Of a stretch of 57,354 nt of DNA, positions 18,309-27,884 are shown piece by piece. The stretch lies in NCBI GenBank assembly GCA_900553365.1, contig USDL01000006.1:1-57354 (forward strand), given 5' to 3'. Source of the stretch: an uncultured Clostridium sp. Its GTDB lineage: Bacteria; Bacillota; Clostridia; TANB77; CAG-508. Made by a program: the position numbers and the translations under genes. Within the stretch, counting starts at the first letter, position 1. The number at the start of each line of letters is the position of its first letter. The notes under the pieces were generated by a model. It was not told where the DNA came from. It was given only the letters and a program-made list of their open reading frames with translations, and did no database searches.

Positions 18309-20099
18309 TTATTTTTCGTTAAATATAATGTTGAATTCCTCTGCTGTTATTGTTTCTTTTTCTAACAATTTTTGTGCAACTGCATGCAATTTATCCATGT
18401 TTGCTAAAATTAGTTCTTGTGCTCTTTTATAGGCTGTATCTATTAGTGTTTTTACTTCAACACCTATTACATCTTCTATATTGTTTCCAAATACTTGAAG
18501 TTCATATTGTTCTTTTGCTTCTAGGTTTATTGGTCCAACTCTATCACTCATTCCATATTTTTTTACCATGTCTTTTGCAATTTGAGTTGCCACTTCTATA
18601 TCATTACTTGCTCCTGTTGAAATATCATTTAGTGCAATTTTCTCAGCAGCTCTTCCACCAAGTAATGCTACTAGTTTTTCTTCCATCTCTGTTCTAGAAA
18701 TATAGTATTTATCCTCATTTGTTTTATACATTGTATATCCACCAGCTAGTCCTCTTGGGATAATTGATATTTCTTTTACGTCTTGCTGTGTTTCTAGATA
18801 TTTACTTACTACAGCATGTCCAGCTTCATGATATGCTGTTAATTTTTTATCCTTTTCTGATATTACTCTACTATTTTTTTGAAGTCCAACTGTTACTTTT
18901 TTTACAGCTTCTTCTAAGTCGTCCATAACAATTTTTTCGTGTTTTCTTGTAGTAGCAATTATTGCAGCTTCATTTAATACATTTGCAAGTTCTGCACCTG
19001 TAAATCCTGCTGTATTTGCAGCTATATCTTTTAAATTTATGTCTTCTCCTAATGGTTTATTTTCTGAATGAATTTTTAATATTTCTTCTCTTCCTCTTGC
19101 ATCTGGTACTGCTATTGTTATTTGTCTATCAAATCTTCCTGGTCTTAATAATGCTTTATCTAGCATTTCTGGTCTATTTGTTGCAGCTAATACAATTACT
19201 GTTTCATTAGTTTCAAATCCATCCATTTCTACTAATAGCTGATTTAGTGTTTGATTATTTTCTGATTCTGCTCCACTTCCACCTGTTCTTCTTGCTCCAA
19301 CTGCATCAATTTCATCTATAAATACTATACAAGGAGATACTTTTTTAGCTTTTTCAAATAGTTTTCTAACTCTTGAAGCTCCTAGTCCTGCAAACATTTC
19401 TATAAATTCTGAACCACTCATTGATATAAATGGAACGCCAGCTTCTCCTGCAATGGCTTTTGCAATTAATGTTTTACCTGTTCCTGGTTTTCCATAAAGA
19501 AGTATTCCTCTTGGAATTTTTGCTCCCATTTCTTGGAATTTTTTAGGTTCTTTTAGAAAATTTACAATTTCTATTAATTCACTTTTTTCTTCATCTAATC
19601 CTGCAACATCTTTAAATGTTATACCTGTTTTTTCACTTTCTGCATCGTATACTTTACCTTTATCTCCTAAGCCTTGCATTTTAAATAGTATCACAAATAG
19701 TATTACTATCATTATTGTTGGTAATAGATTTAGAAAAGCTCCTGATATTCTAACAAATAGGCTTGTTGGGTTTTGTTTTAAATCTATCACATTTCCTGCT
19801 TGAACTTTTTCCTGTACTAATTCTATAAAAGCCTGTGTACTTGGTACTATTGCTTTTTTCTCTTCTTCCTGGTTTTTTAGTTTTACTTTTATTGATGTAC
19901 TTCCAACTGTCATTTCTATTTTTTCAACTGCGTTTTCATCTATTTTATTTATTAATTCTGTATATGAAAGCTCTTTGCTATCTTCTTTTTCATTTTTATT
20001 TGCTAATGCAAATGTAATAACTATTGTCGAAATTAATAATATAACTGTAAATATTGTATAATAAATTTTATCATTTTTTTTGTTTTCGTTGTTCTTCAT
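18309..20099 (-). CDS. ftsH: ATP-dependent zinc metalloprotease FtsH
   Basis: This membrane-anchored AAA+ protease has 596 aa. There are two N-terminal transmembrane helices around an extracytoplasmic domain. The AAA module has YGKPGTGKTLIAKAI, Walker B IVFIDEIDAVG and the second region of homology NRPEMLDKALLRPGRFDR. The zinc protease motif is HEAGH. Its C-terminal tail is short compared with Escherichia coli FtsH. The start codon overlaps the alr stop (TAATG), indicating coupled translation with alanine racemase. Confidence 0.97.
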   Translation of the reverse strand: MKNNENKKNDKIYYTIFTVILLISTIVITFALANKNEKEDSKELSYTELINKIDENAVEKIEMTVGSTSIKVKLKNQEEEKKAIVPSTQAFIELVQEKVQAGNVIDLKQNPTSLFVRISGAFLNLLPTIMIVILFVILFKMQGLGDKGKVYDAESEKTGITFKDVAGLDEEKSELIEIVNFLKEPKKFQEMGAKIPRGILLYGKPGTGKTLIAKAIAGEAGVPFISMSGSEFIEMFAGLGASRVRKLFEKAKKVSPCIVFIDEIDAVGARRTGGSGAESENNQTLNQLLVEMDGFETNETVIVLAATNRPEMLDKALLRPGRFDRQITIAVPDARGREEILKIHSENKPLGEDINLKDIAANTAGFTGAELANVLNEAAIIATTRKHEKIVMDDLEEAVKKVTVGLQKNSRVISEKDKKLTAYHEAGHAVVSKYLETQQDVKEISIIPRGLAGGYTMYKTNEDKYYISRTEMEEKLVALLGGRAAEKIALNDISTGASNDIEVATQIAKDMVKKYGMSDRVGPINLEAKEQYELQVFGNNIEDVIGVEVKTLIDTAYKRAQELILANMDKLHAVAQKLLEKETITAEEFNIIFNEK

Positions 20100-21215
20100 T
20101 ATATATACTCCCTTCTTATTTCTTTATCAATATAAAGAGGATTAACTTCTAATTCTGCAATTTCTCCACTTTTTATATTACTTCCTGTAACATCAACTAT
20201 TGTATGATACATTCCGTATTGTTCCTATTATATTGTACCTTTTTTCATTAATTATAGCCGTTAATTTTTGTTTTTTAAAAATACTTTTTAGTTCATGAAC
20301 AGCTCTTCTTAATTTATCTCTTACTCTAAACATATCTGTTTTTTGAGTTACATTATATCCATCTATATATCCAGTTGGTAAAATTGCTATTTTGGTTTCT
20401 TTTTTGGTTTTATAGCTATTTAGATAACTTATGTTAAATTTCTCAGGCACAGTTCTTACTTCTGCAATGCTTATTTCTAATTGCCCTATTTTCTTAAGTC
20501 CTATATTATTCTCTGAACAAACTCTGCCAGTAAAGGCTGAACCTATTCTTGCTGAATTTAAGCACATTTCAGGATAATTAAGAATTGCTGGTGAATTGCA
20601 TATATGCTGTAATTTTATTTCTATATCATTCTCTTTTAAAGTTTTTAGTACATTCATAAAATTATTAAATTGCTCTATTGTGTGCTTATTTTTTTTGTAA
20701 TATGCGCAAGAAAAGTGTGAAAATATGCCTTCTATATTTACGTTATTTTTTCTTAATTCATTTACATTTTGTATAATACTTTTTGTATCTGTGTATAAAA
20801 AACCATATCTTCCAAATCCTGTATCTATTTTTATGTGTGCTTTAATATTATACCCTTTTTTAGATAGTTCATTTACAATACTTGCATTTTCGTTTGAATC
20901 TATTGTAATTGTAATGTTGTTTTTAATTGCTTCTTCAATTTCGCTTTCTTCATTTAATGCTGATAACATTAATATTTGTATGTTTTTCTCTTCTTTTCTA
21001 AGAATTAACGCTTCTTCAAGAGTTGCTACTGCAAAATATGTTATTCCATTATCTTTTAGAATTTCAGCATATTTTTTTAAGTCCAAACCATATCCATTTC
21101 CTTTTACTACTGCTATTATAGTGTAGTCTTTGTTTTTGGATATTTGCTTGGTATATTCTTGAACTCTATTTATATTATGCTTTAAATCTTCTCTATTCAC
21201 AATTAATTGCTTCAA
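20099..21215 (-). CDS. alr: Alanine racemase with one CGG +1 frameshift
   Basis: This PLP-dependent enzyme makes D-alanine for peptidoglycan. AVVKGNGYGLDLKKYA contains the PLP lysine (about residue 36). IKIDTGFGRYGF, HFSCAY and NSARIGSAFTG follow. The literal frame ends after IIGTIRNVSYNS, inside the conserved C-terminal barrel. Skipping the C at 20216 gives IIGTIGMYHTIVDVTGSNIKSG and continues to EIRREYI, ending at TAA 20099-20101 for a normal 371-aa enzyme. The missing C-terminal part is needed for the beta-barrel domain, so the shifted product is presumably the functional one. It is overlapped by ftsH downstream and follows a Fem-type gene by one base. Confidence 0.9.
20213..20216 (-). other. 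CGGA +1 frameshift site in alr
   Basis: Codons read ACA ATA CGG AAT GTA. Homology requires ATA (C) GGA ATG TAT CAT, giving T-I-G-M-Y-H, the counterpart of the alanine racemase G-x-V-x-M-D block. The glycine is residue 334. Confidence 0.87.
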
Positions 21216-21216
21216 A

Positions 21217-22281
21217 TTATTTTCCTCTTTCTTTTAATTTGTTTTTTATTCCTGCAATTTTTTTGTATAGTTTTTCACTTATTTTGTACATTTTATATGT
21301 TAATGGTTTGTAGTTTATATATAGTTCACCAATAAATTCGGTAAACTCAGCATTAAAGCCCTTTTTGAATCTATATAATCCATATTGTGGATGACTCTCA
21401 TCTACTACTCCTACAACTCCTCTAAAATCGTACATTTCTTTTTTATGTTCTATTGAATATTTAATCATGTCCCATTGAAGCAGATAGTTTGGCATTAGGT
21501 TTCTATGCTCATTACTACTTGCACCATACAAATACCAAATTTTGTTTCCATATATTATATCTATAATTCCTGATATTGGCTCTCCTTCTTGAGTATATGC
21601 CATCATAAGTTTTAAATGTTCAGGTGCTAGCTCATCATACATTTTTTCAAAATATGATAAAGGTCTTATCATAAAGTCGTCTCTTTTTCCTGTTACTTCC
21701 ATTATTTTATGAAAGTCTTTTAAATCCTCTCTTGTTCCTTCTTTTATAACAACACCTTTCTTAGTTGCTAACCTCACATTATATCTAGTTTTTTGATGAA
21801 ATGCTGCAAAAATTTCTTCCTCTGTTTTTCCTTTTAGGTCTAGTCTGAAAACATATCTTGGTTGTATTCCTTCGCTAAAGTCTTTTGCGTCATCTTTGAT
21901 TTTAAAGCCTAGATTTATGGCTATTTTTCTAAATTCTAAGTCATCACTTTTTATGTCTGGTTCCCATTTTAGTGTAAATGCCTTATATTTTTTAGCTAAT
22001 TCTTTTAAGCCATTTGTTAAATCTTTTAAAACTTTTTCATCATGTATATCACAGATTGGTCCTCTTGAAACATACATAAAGTTGCCAAATATCGGTATTT
22101 TTCTTATCAAAACACTTATAGCTCCTACAATTTCATTGTTTTCATTTTTTGATAAAACTATTTCATTTTTCCATGCTTGTTTTACTTTTCCCCATTCAAT
22201 AGATTGTTGAAAATTGCATCTTTCGTTGTTTTCTAAAAACTCTTTATATGCTTTTTTATCATTTTCTGTTAAAATTTGCAT
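21217..22281 (-). CDS. FemX/FemAB-family peptidoglycan bridge aminoacyltransferase
   Basis: The 354-aa protein carries a tandem GNAT Fem fold. It has CNFQQSIEWGKVKQAWKN near the N-terminus, FALKWEPDI-like and FHQKTRYNVRLATKKGV segments, and a C-terminal LYGASSNEHRNLMPNYLLQWDMIKYS followed by YDFRGVVG. Family members add the first amino acid of the interpeptide bridge to lipid II using aminoacyl-tRNA. It is separated from alr by one base, so cell-wall precursor genes are grouped. The amino acid transferred is unknown. Confidence 0.88.
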   Translation of the reverse strand: MQILTENDKKAYKEFLENNERCNFQQSIEWGKVKQAWKNEIVLSKNENNEIVGAISVLIRKIPIFGNFMYVSRGPICDIHDEKVLKDLTNGLKELAKKYKAFTLKWEPDIKSDDLEFRKIAINLGFKIKDDAKDFSEGIQPRYVFRLDLKGKTEEEIFAAFHQKTRYNVRLATKKGVVIKEGTREDLKDFHKIMEVTGKRDDFMIRPLSYFEKMYDELAPEHLKLMMAYTQEGEPISGIIDIIYGNKIWYLYGASSNEHRNLMPNYLLQWDMIKYSIEHKKEMYDFRGVVGVVDESHPQYGLYRFKKGFNAEFTEFIGELYINYKPLTYKMYKISEKLYKKIAGIKNKLKERGK

Positions 22282-22312
22282 TTATTTTTATCCTTTCACT
22301 TTATATTGGTTT

Positions 22313-22795
22313 TTATAAATCTAATTCAATCTTACGCCCTGTTGGTATGTATTGTCTGTATTTAACATGTCCCATATCAAGAAGTTTTTTTGATACTTTT
22401 ACACTATCTGTATCAGCATATTTATCTGATTTATATATTACCTCTTTTATTCCTGATTGAATTATTGCTTTAGCACATTCATTACATGGAAATAATGCAA
22501 CATATACTCTGCTATTTTTTAGGGTTGTCCCTGTATAATTTAGTATTGCATTTAATTCTCCATGGCATACATAAGGATATTTTGTTTCTGTGTATTCTCC
22601 TTCTCTTTCCCATGATATTTCATCATCTGAACAACCTTTAGGAAAGCCATTATATCCTATTGATAAAATTTTATTATCATCACTTACTATGCAAGCTCCT
22701 ACCTGTGAATTTGGGTCTTTACTTCTTTCACCTGAAAGAAGTGCAACACCCATAAAATATTCATCCCAGCCTATATAATCTTTTCTTTTTGGCAT
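22313..22795 (-). CDS. Deoxycytidylate (dCMP) deaminase
   Basis: This 160-aa zinc enzyme converts dCMP to dUMP for thymidylate synthesis. The motif CHGELNAIL (His-x-Glu) and FPCNECAKAIIQSGI (Pro-Cys-x-x-Cys) carry the zinc ligands and catalytic Glu. GWDEYFMGVALLSGERSKDPNSQVGA is typical of the ComEB/dCMP deaminase group. I chose ATG 22795 (MPKRKDY), since the upstream alternative is a TTG that overlaps the TGGAGG ribosome binding site. Confidence 0.93.
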   Translation of the reverse strand: MPKRKDYIGWDEYFMGVALLSGERSKDPNSQVGACIVSDDNKILSIGYNGFPKGCSDDEISWEREGEYTETKYPYVCHGELNAILNYTGTTLKNSRVYVALFPCNECAKAIIQSGIKEVIYKSDKYADTDSVKVSKKLLDMGHVKYRQYIPTGRKIELDL

Positions 22796-22817
22796 ATTTT
22801 CCTCCAACTAAATTTTA

Positions 22818-24206
22818 CTATATTTTTTCTAATGTTGTTCCATCTTTGCTATCTTTTACTGTGTATCCATAAACTTTAATTTTATCTCTTAACTCATCTG
22901 ATAATGCCCAATTTTTTTCTTGTCTTGCTAAGTTTCTTTGTTCTAATAGTTTTTGTACATCTTCTGGTATTTCTTCTCTTTTAACCTGAACAGGTTCTTC
23001 TATTTTTATACCTAGTATCTTATCAAAATCTAATAATAAATCAGCTAATTTTTTTGACTTTACTGGATTTTTAACTACATCCCAAACTACGCTCATAGCT
23101 ACTGGCATATTTAGGTCATCATTTAATGCTTCTAAAAATCTTGTTTTATATTCTTGTATTAAGCTTTCTCCTACATCTTCTGTTCCTTCTTTATGTTTTA
23201 CATAACCATCTTTTAACTTAATTAGTGAATTTTGGCTATTGGCTAATCCTTCCCAAGTAAAGTTTAATTTATTTCTATAATGTGCTGTAAAACATAACAT
23301 TTTATAGCTTAATGGATCATATCCCCTATCTATTAAATCTTGAACTAAGTATGTATTTCCTAAGCTTTTAGACATTTTTCCACCATCTATAAGTAAAAAG
23401 TCGCAATGCATCCAAAATTTTGCTGGTATTTTTCCTGTGCAACCTTTGCTTTGTGCAATTTCATTTTCATGGTGAGTTGGAACTAAATCAATTCCTCCTG
23501 TGTGAATGTCAAAAACTTCTCCTAGATATTTATTGCTCATTGTAGAACATTCTATATGCCATCCTGGATAGCATAAGCCCCATGGACTTTCCCATTTCAT
23601 TATATGGTTTTCTGGTGCTTTAATCCAAAGTGCAAAGTCATAAGGATTTCTTTTTTCCTCATCTACTTCAACTCTTGCTCCTGCTTTTTGATTACGTAAA
23701 TCTATTCCTGATAGAATTCCATATTTATCTAGTTTTGAAACATCAAAATAAATTGCTGTTGAAGTTTCATAAGCATAGCCATTATCCATTAATTTTTGAA
23801 CATATTTTATCATATCTTCTATATGCTCTGTTGCTTTACATATTATTTCTGGCTTATCTATGTTTAACCTTTCAAAATCTTCAAAGAATTTTTCTGTATA
23901 GTATGCTGCTATTTCTAATGGAGTTTTCTTTTCCTCTCTTGCTGCTTTTAACATTTTGTCTTCTCCTTCATCTCCATCAGACACTAAGTGTCCTACATCT
24001 GTTATATTCATGGCATGTTTTAATTCGTACCCGTTATACTTAAGTACTCTTCTTAAAGTATCCATAAATATATATGATTTCATGTTTCCTATACTAGCAT
24101 CTTTATATACTGTAGGTCCACAGCTGTAAATTCTAACTGTATTGCCTTCTAATGGCTTAAATTCATCTTTTGTTCTAGTTAATGTGTTATAAAACTTTAT
24201 ACTCAA
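22818..24206 (-). CDS. cysS: Cysteinyl-tRNA synthetase
   Basis: Class I synthetase of 462 aa. The HIGH-equivalent region is YSCGPTVYKDASIGN and the KMSKS loop is GGKMSKSLGNTY. Zinc ligands appear in YSCG, HIECSTM and HHENE segments, matching CysRS. The C-terminal anticodon-binding part is complete. No T-box leader is visible in the short gap to the preceding gene. Confidence 0.97.
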   Translation of the reverse strand: MSIKFYNTLTRTKDEFKPLEGNTVRIYSCGPTVYKDASIGNMKSYIFMDTLRRVLKYNGYELKHAMNITDVGHLVSDGDEGEDKMLKAAREEKKTPLEIAAYYTEKFFEDFERLNIDKPEIICKATEHIEDMIKYVQKLMDNGYAYETSTAIYFDVSKLDKYGILSGIDLRNQKAGARVEVDEEKRNPYDFALWIKAPENHIMKWESPWGLCYPGWHIECSTMSNKYLGEVFDIHTGGIDLVPTHHENEIAQSKGCTGKIPAKFWMHCDFLLIDGGKMSKSLGNTYLVQDLIDRGYDPLSYKMLCFTAHYRNKLNFTWEGLANSQNSLIKLKDGYVKHKEGTEDVGESLIQEYKTRFLEALNDDLNMPVAMSVVWDVVKNPVKSKKLADLLLDFDKILGIKIEEPVQVKREEIPEDVQKLLEQRNLARQEKNWALSDELRDKIKVYGYTVKDSKDGTTLEKI

Positions 24207-24235
24207 ATTTTATTCCTCCTAAAAATCGCCAAAGA

Positions 24236-24257
24236 GGCAGATATAAATCTGCCATAT
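24236..24257 (-). terminator. Hairpin between PBP1A and cysS
   Basis: The inverted repeat GGCAGAT/ATCTGCC has a 5-nt loop and lies after the PBP stop. The minus-strand tail CTCTTT is only modestly T-rich, so it may be a weak terminator or attenuator. Confidence 0.45.
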
Positions 24258-24275
24258 TAGCTTTATCTTATTGTT

Positions 24276-26894
24276 TTAATTTCTTCTTGTTACATTCTCA
24301 ATAATATATCCCCCACCTGTAGTATTATTGCCTGTTGTAGTATTATTACCTATTGTATTATTGCCTCCTACAGTATTTTCGTTTGTATTATTTCCTGTGG
24401 TGTTTCCACCTGTAGTATTTTCATTTGGTTTTGGATCTTCAGGTTCTGTTGGATTTTCTGGTTCTTCTGGTTCTTCTGGTTTTTCTGGTTTTTCTGGTTC
24501 TTCAGGTTTTTCTGGTTTTTCTGGTTCTTCAGGTTTTTCTGGTGTTATTGGAGCTAAATGTACATTACAATAATCACTAATTAACATATATTGTGCATCA
24601 GTTGCCTTAGTCCAATCTCCAGTTTCAGTGTCTGGTCTTGTAATAAACACTTTTGTTTGTCTATTTGTACAATAGTTTCCTGCTAATAATCCTGTATCTA
24701 AGCATACATCTATCGCAACGTGACAAGTACATTCTTCTGTTGGTGCTGTTCCTTTTATAAAGTTTTCTGTATATACTTGATTTCCTCTTGGATCGTTCTC
24801 ACAGAATATTGTTGCTAATTTTCCTGAGCATTTACAAATTCTTGCTGTTGTAACATTACTTGGCTTTGTATCTGAGAATTTTGCTTTAGGTAATCCAACA
24901 TGAATTTGTTCCATTACTCCGTCCCAAATTTTACCTGATGGGTTTCCATTATATGCTACATATTCATTTGTATCATATCCAAACCAAGTTGCTGCTGTAT
25001 AGTATGGTGTAAATCCGCAAAACCATCTGTCATAATCATCATTTGATGTTCCTGTTTTAACACCTACGCTTATTCCTGAAATTGCAGCATATCCGCCTGC
25101 ACCTGACCTTACAACCTCTGTTAATATTTCTTTTATAATATATGCTGTAGCAGATGACATTACTGTTCTTGATTCTTGATTTTTTTGTAATATCACATTT
25201 CCATTTGAATCTACTACTTTTGTATAGAATGTTGGCTCAATATATACTCCATCATTTGCTATTGCTGAATAAGCAGCTGCCATTTGTAATGGGCTTGCTT
25301 CTATACTTCCAAGAGCCATTGTCATATTGATTTGTCCTTCTGAAATAGGTGTTATTCCTACATTTCTTAAAAACTCTGCTGATTTATCTGTTCCTATATC
25401 ATTTATTGCCTTTAACATTGGTATGTTCTTTGATTGAGCAATCGCATACCTAACTGTTGTTAATCCCATATATGAATATCCATAATTCTTATATCCTGCT
25501 AGTTTTCCTGTATAGTATGGAATATCATCATAAACAGAACCTGCTGTGATTATTCCATTATCAATTCCTGGGCACAAAACAGCTAAAGGTTTTGCAGATG
25601 AACCCGGTTGTCTATAGCTTTGTGTTGCTCTGTTTAATCCAAATGCTGTTGTTTTTTCTCCTATTCCACCAACTGTTGCAAGCACATAACCTGTTTTGTG
25701 ATCCATAAGTACCATGGCTGTTTGTGCAGTTTTTGGATTTCCATCATCATCTTTTTGTGTTTTTGAATATATAATATATTTGTCTTTTTTTACTTCTTCT
25801 TCCATAAGTTGTTGTATGTCTGTTTTTTGTGTTGTGTATATTGTAATTCCGCCACTTTTAACATAGTAATCTGTATATTCATCTGTCCATCCATTTTTTT
25901 CTTTCAAATCTTTTTTTACTTGATTTATAGCTGCATCTGTATGGTAAGAATATATTGTTTGTGTAATTGTACCTTTATTAAATGCTAATCCATTATCAAC
26001 TTCTGCAATTGCAGTTTTATATTCTTCTTCTGTTATTGCTGCTTTATGCTGTGGATTTGATTTGCCTAATTCATACATTTTTTCAATAACTGTTTTTGTT
26101 CTCTTTTTAATTTTCTCTATGTCTTTTTCATCTGTTGAAAATGGTTTGTAATAGTTTGGTCCATCATTAATTCCTGCTAGAAATGCACTTTCAGCTAAGC
26201 TTAAGTCTTTAGCACTTTTGCTGAAATAATAGTTTGATGCAACTTCTACTCCAAATGATCTTCCACCTAAGAATATTAAGTTTAAATATAATTCTAGTAT
26301 TTGTGATTTTGATAATTCTTTTTCTAGGTAATATGCTCTTGCCATTTCTCTAACTTTTCTTTTCCAGTTGTCTTCTTTATCTGATGTTAAGTTTTTTACT
26401 AATTGTTGTGTTATTGTACTTCCTCCAAAAGATGATTTACCTCTATTTAATACATAAGTTACTGTTGCAGCTCCTGTTCTTTTAATATCAACACCTTGAT
26501 GTTCATAAAATCTTTCATCCTCAATCGCAACAAAAGCTTTAGGAAGGTATGCTGACATTTCTGAAATAGATATGTTTTCCCTATTTTCATCTCCACTCAA
26601 TACTGCACAAATATTACCATCAATATCTTTAGCTATTGAGTTTTCACCTTTAATTACTACATCTTCCATATTTAATTTTGCTTCTTTAAAGATTCCATAT
26701 ATTTTTCCAGCAGCTATTCCAGCAGCTACGATTATGGCTAAAAGAATAACTAAAATTGTGATTTTAATTATTTTTCTAAGTTTAGTATTTTTTCTTTTTG
26801 TTTTTATTTTGTATTTTTTTGTTTGTTCCATATCGTCTTTATTTTCTGGTATTCTTTTAGTTTGTTTTTTTGTATTTTTACTTCTTTCTCTCAT
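24276..26894 (-). CDS. Class A penicillin-binding protein (PBP1A family)
   Basis: This 872-aa bifunctional peptidoglycan synthase has a basic cytoplasmic N-terminus, then a transmembrane helix (about 45-70). The glycosyltransferase domain has IEDERFYEHQGVD, GGSTITQQLVKN and KVREMARAYYLEKE. The transpeptidase has RQPGSSAKPL (SxxK), SKN-type YAIAQSKNIPM and VGVKTGTSND (KTG). The C-terminus ends in low-complexity repeats of PEKPEEP followed by an Asn/Thr/Gly-rich tail, probably a wall-spanning or disordered extension. Confidence 0.96.
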   Translation of the reverse strand: MRERSKNTKKQTKRIPENKDDMEQTKKYKIKTKRKNTKLRKIIKITILVILLAIIVAAGIAAGKIYGIFKEAKLNMEDVVIKGENSIAKDIDGNICAVLSGDENRENISISEMSAYLPKAFVAIEDERFYEHQGVDIKRTGAATVTYVLNRGKSSFGGSTITQQLVKNLTSDKEDNWKRKVREMARAYYLEKELSKSQILELYLNLIFLGGRSFGVEVASNYYFSKSAKDLSLAESAFLAGINDGPNYYKPFSTDEKDIEKIKKRTKTVIEKMYELGKSNPQHKAAITEEEYKTAIAEVDNGLAFNKGTITQTIYSYHTDAAINQVKKDLKEKNGWTDEYTDYYVKSGGITIYTTQKTDIQQLMEEEVKKDKYIIYSKTQKDDDGNPKTAQTAMVLMDHKTGYVLATVGGIGEKTTAFGLNRATQSYRQPGSSAKPLAVLCPGIDNGIITAGSVYDDIPYYTGKLAGYKNYGYSYMGLTTVRYAIAQSKNIPMLKAINDIGTDKSAEFLRNVGITPISEGQINMTMALGSIEASPLQMAAAYSAIANDGVYIEPTFYTKVVDSNGNVILQKNQESRTVMSSATAYIIKEILTEVVRSGAGGYAAISGISVGVKTGTSNDDYDRWFCGFTPYYTAATWFGYDTNEYVAYNGNPSGKIWDGVMEQIHVGLPKAKFSDTKPSNVTTARICKCSGKLATIFCENDPRGNQVYTENFIKGTAPTEECTCHVAIDVCLDTGLLAGNYCTNRQTKVFITRPDTETGDWTKATDAQYMLISDYCNVHLAPITPEKPEEPEKPEKPEEPEKPEKPEEPEEPENPTEPEDPKPNENTTGGNTTGNNTNENTVGGNNTIGNNTTTGNNTTGGGYIIENVTRRN

Positions 26895-26967
26895 ATTTTT
26901 TCCTTTCTAAAGGCTTTTTACCTTTAAACATGATTCTTTAACATTATATTACATTTAACAATAAATT

Positions 26968-27827
26968 TCAAGAAAAATCTTCTAAAATATCGTTCTGGTT
27001 TGTTACCATTTTTGCTCCTTGTTTTATGAGTTCATTTGTGCCGAATTGAGGTAGTGCTGTTTATATTACCGTGGAATTGCATAAATGTTTTTCCCTTGTT
27101 CTAATGCAAAATCTGTTGTAATAAAAGTGCCACTCTTTTTGCTTGCCTCTACTACTAAAACTCCTGCTGATAAGCCACTTATAATTCTATTTCTTGCAGG
27201 GAAATTCATTTTATCTGGCTTTGTTCCTACAACATATTCCGTTATTATTGTGCCATTTGTTTTTACTATATCTTGATATATTTTTCTATTTTCTTCTGGA
27301 TATATGATGTCTAATCCTGTACCTATCACTGCTATTGTAGGTTTTCCAGCCTCAATAGCTCCAATATGTGCACAAGCGTCTATTCCTTTGGCAAGCCCAG
27401 ATACTATATTTATGTTATGTTTTGATATATTATACGCAAACTGTTTGGCTATCATTTTACCATAGCTACTGCATAATCTACTTCCTATAATAGCAATCGA
27501 AGAATTATTTAAAGTGTTTTCATTTCCAACCAAATATAATACTACAGGCGGGTCGTAAATATTTCGTAAATTATATGGATATTTTTTATCATTTATTGTT
27601 ATCATTTTTATGCCGTGTTTTTTCATATATTCCATATATTTTTCCAAATTTTCTTTATATTCATTATTCATTACTATTTTTATTTGTTCTTGAGTTAATG
27701 TTTCTTTTAACTCGTTTTCGTCTAAGCTCCATATATTTTCTGGAGTTTCATATTTTTCTAACAATTTGTATTGTGCTTTTGCACCAATTTTATTTATTCT
27801 TGAGAACCAAATCCAATATTTATTCAA
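26968..27827 (-). CDS. dprA: DNA processing protein DprA (Smf) with two CGG +1 frameshifts
   Basis: DprA loads RecA onto incoming single-stranded DNA during transformation. The Rossmann-like core shows IIGSRLCSSYGKMIA, SGLAKGIDACAHIGA, GTGLDIIYPEENRKIYQ and NRIISGLSAGVLVVEA. The literal frame stops at YAIPR. Skipping the C at 27071 gives YAIPGNINSTTSI, and skipping a second C at 27043 gives IGTNELIKQGAKMVTNQNDILEDFS, which restores the highly conserved PGN and GTN-LI-GA motifs and a 285-aa protein ending at TGA 26968. This is a short DprA without the C-terminal winged helix. It lies downstream of folD. Confidence 0.9.
27040..27043 (-). other. CGGC +1 frameshift site 2 in dprA
   Basis: In the frame set by site 1 the codons are TCA ATT CGG CAC AAA TGA. 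Homology requires ATT (C) GGC ACA AAT GAA, giving I-G-T-N-E. The glycine is residue 262. This is the only one of the eight sites with GGC. Confidence 0.87.
27068..27071 (-). other. CGGT +1 frameshift site 1 in dprA
   Basis: Codons read GCA ATT CCA CGG TAA. Homology requires CCA (C) GGT AAT ATA AAC, giving the DprA signature P-G-N-I. In literal reading the next codon is a TAA stop. The glycine is residue 253. Confidence 0.88.
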
Positions 27828-27884
27828 ATATTATACTTCCTTTCAGTTCTCCCCTTATTTTAATTTTGCAGTAAAATGTCGCCT

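Noticed and set aside
24276..24570. Open frame on the plus strand of Gly/Ser repeats opposite the PBP1A tail
   Set aside because: It is the complement of the PEKPEEP-coding repeats and has no independent support.
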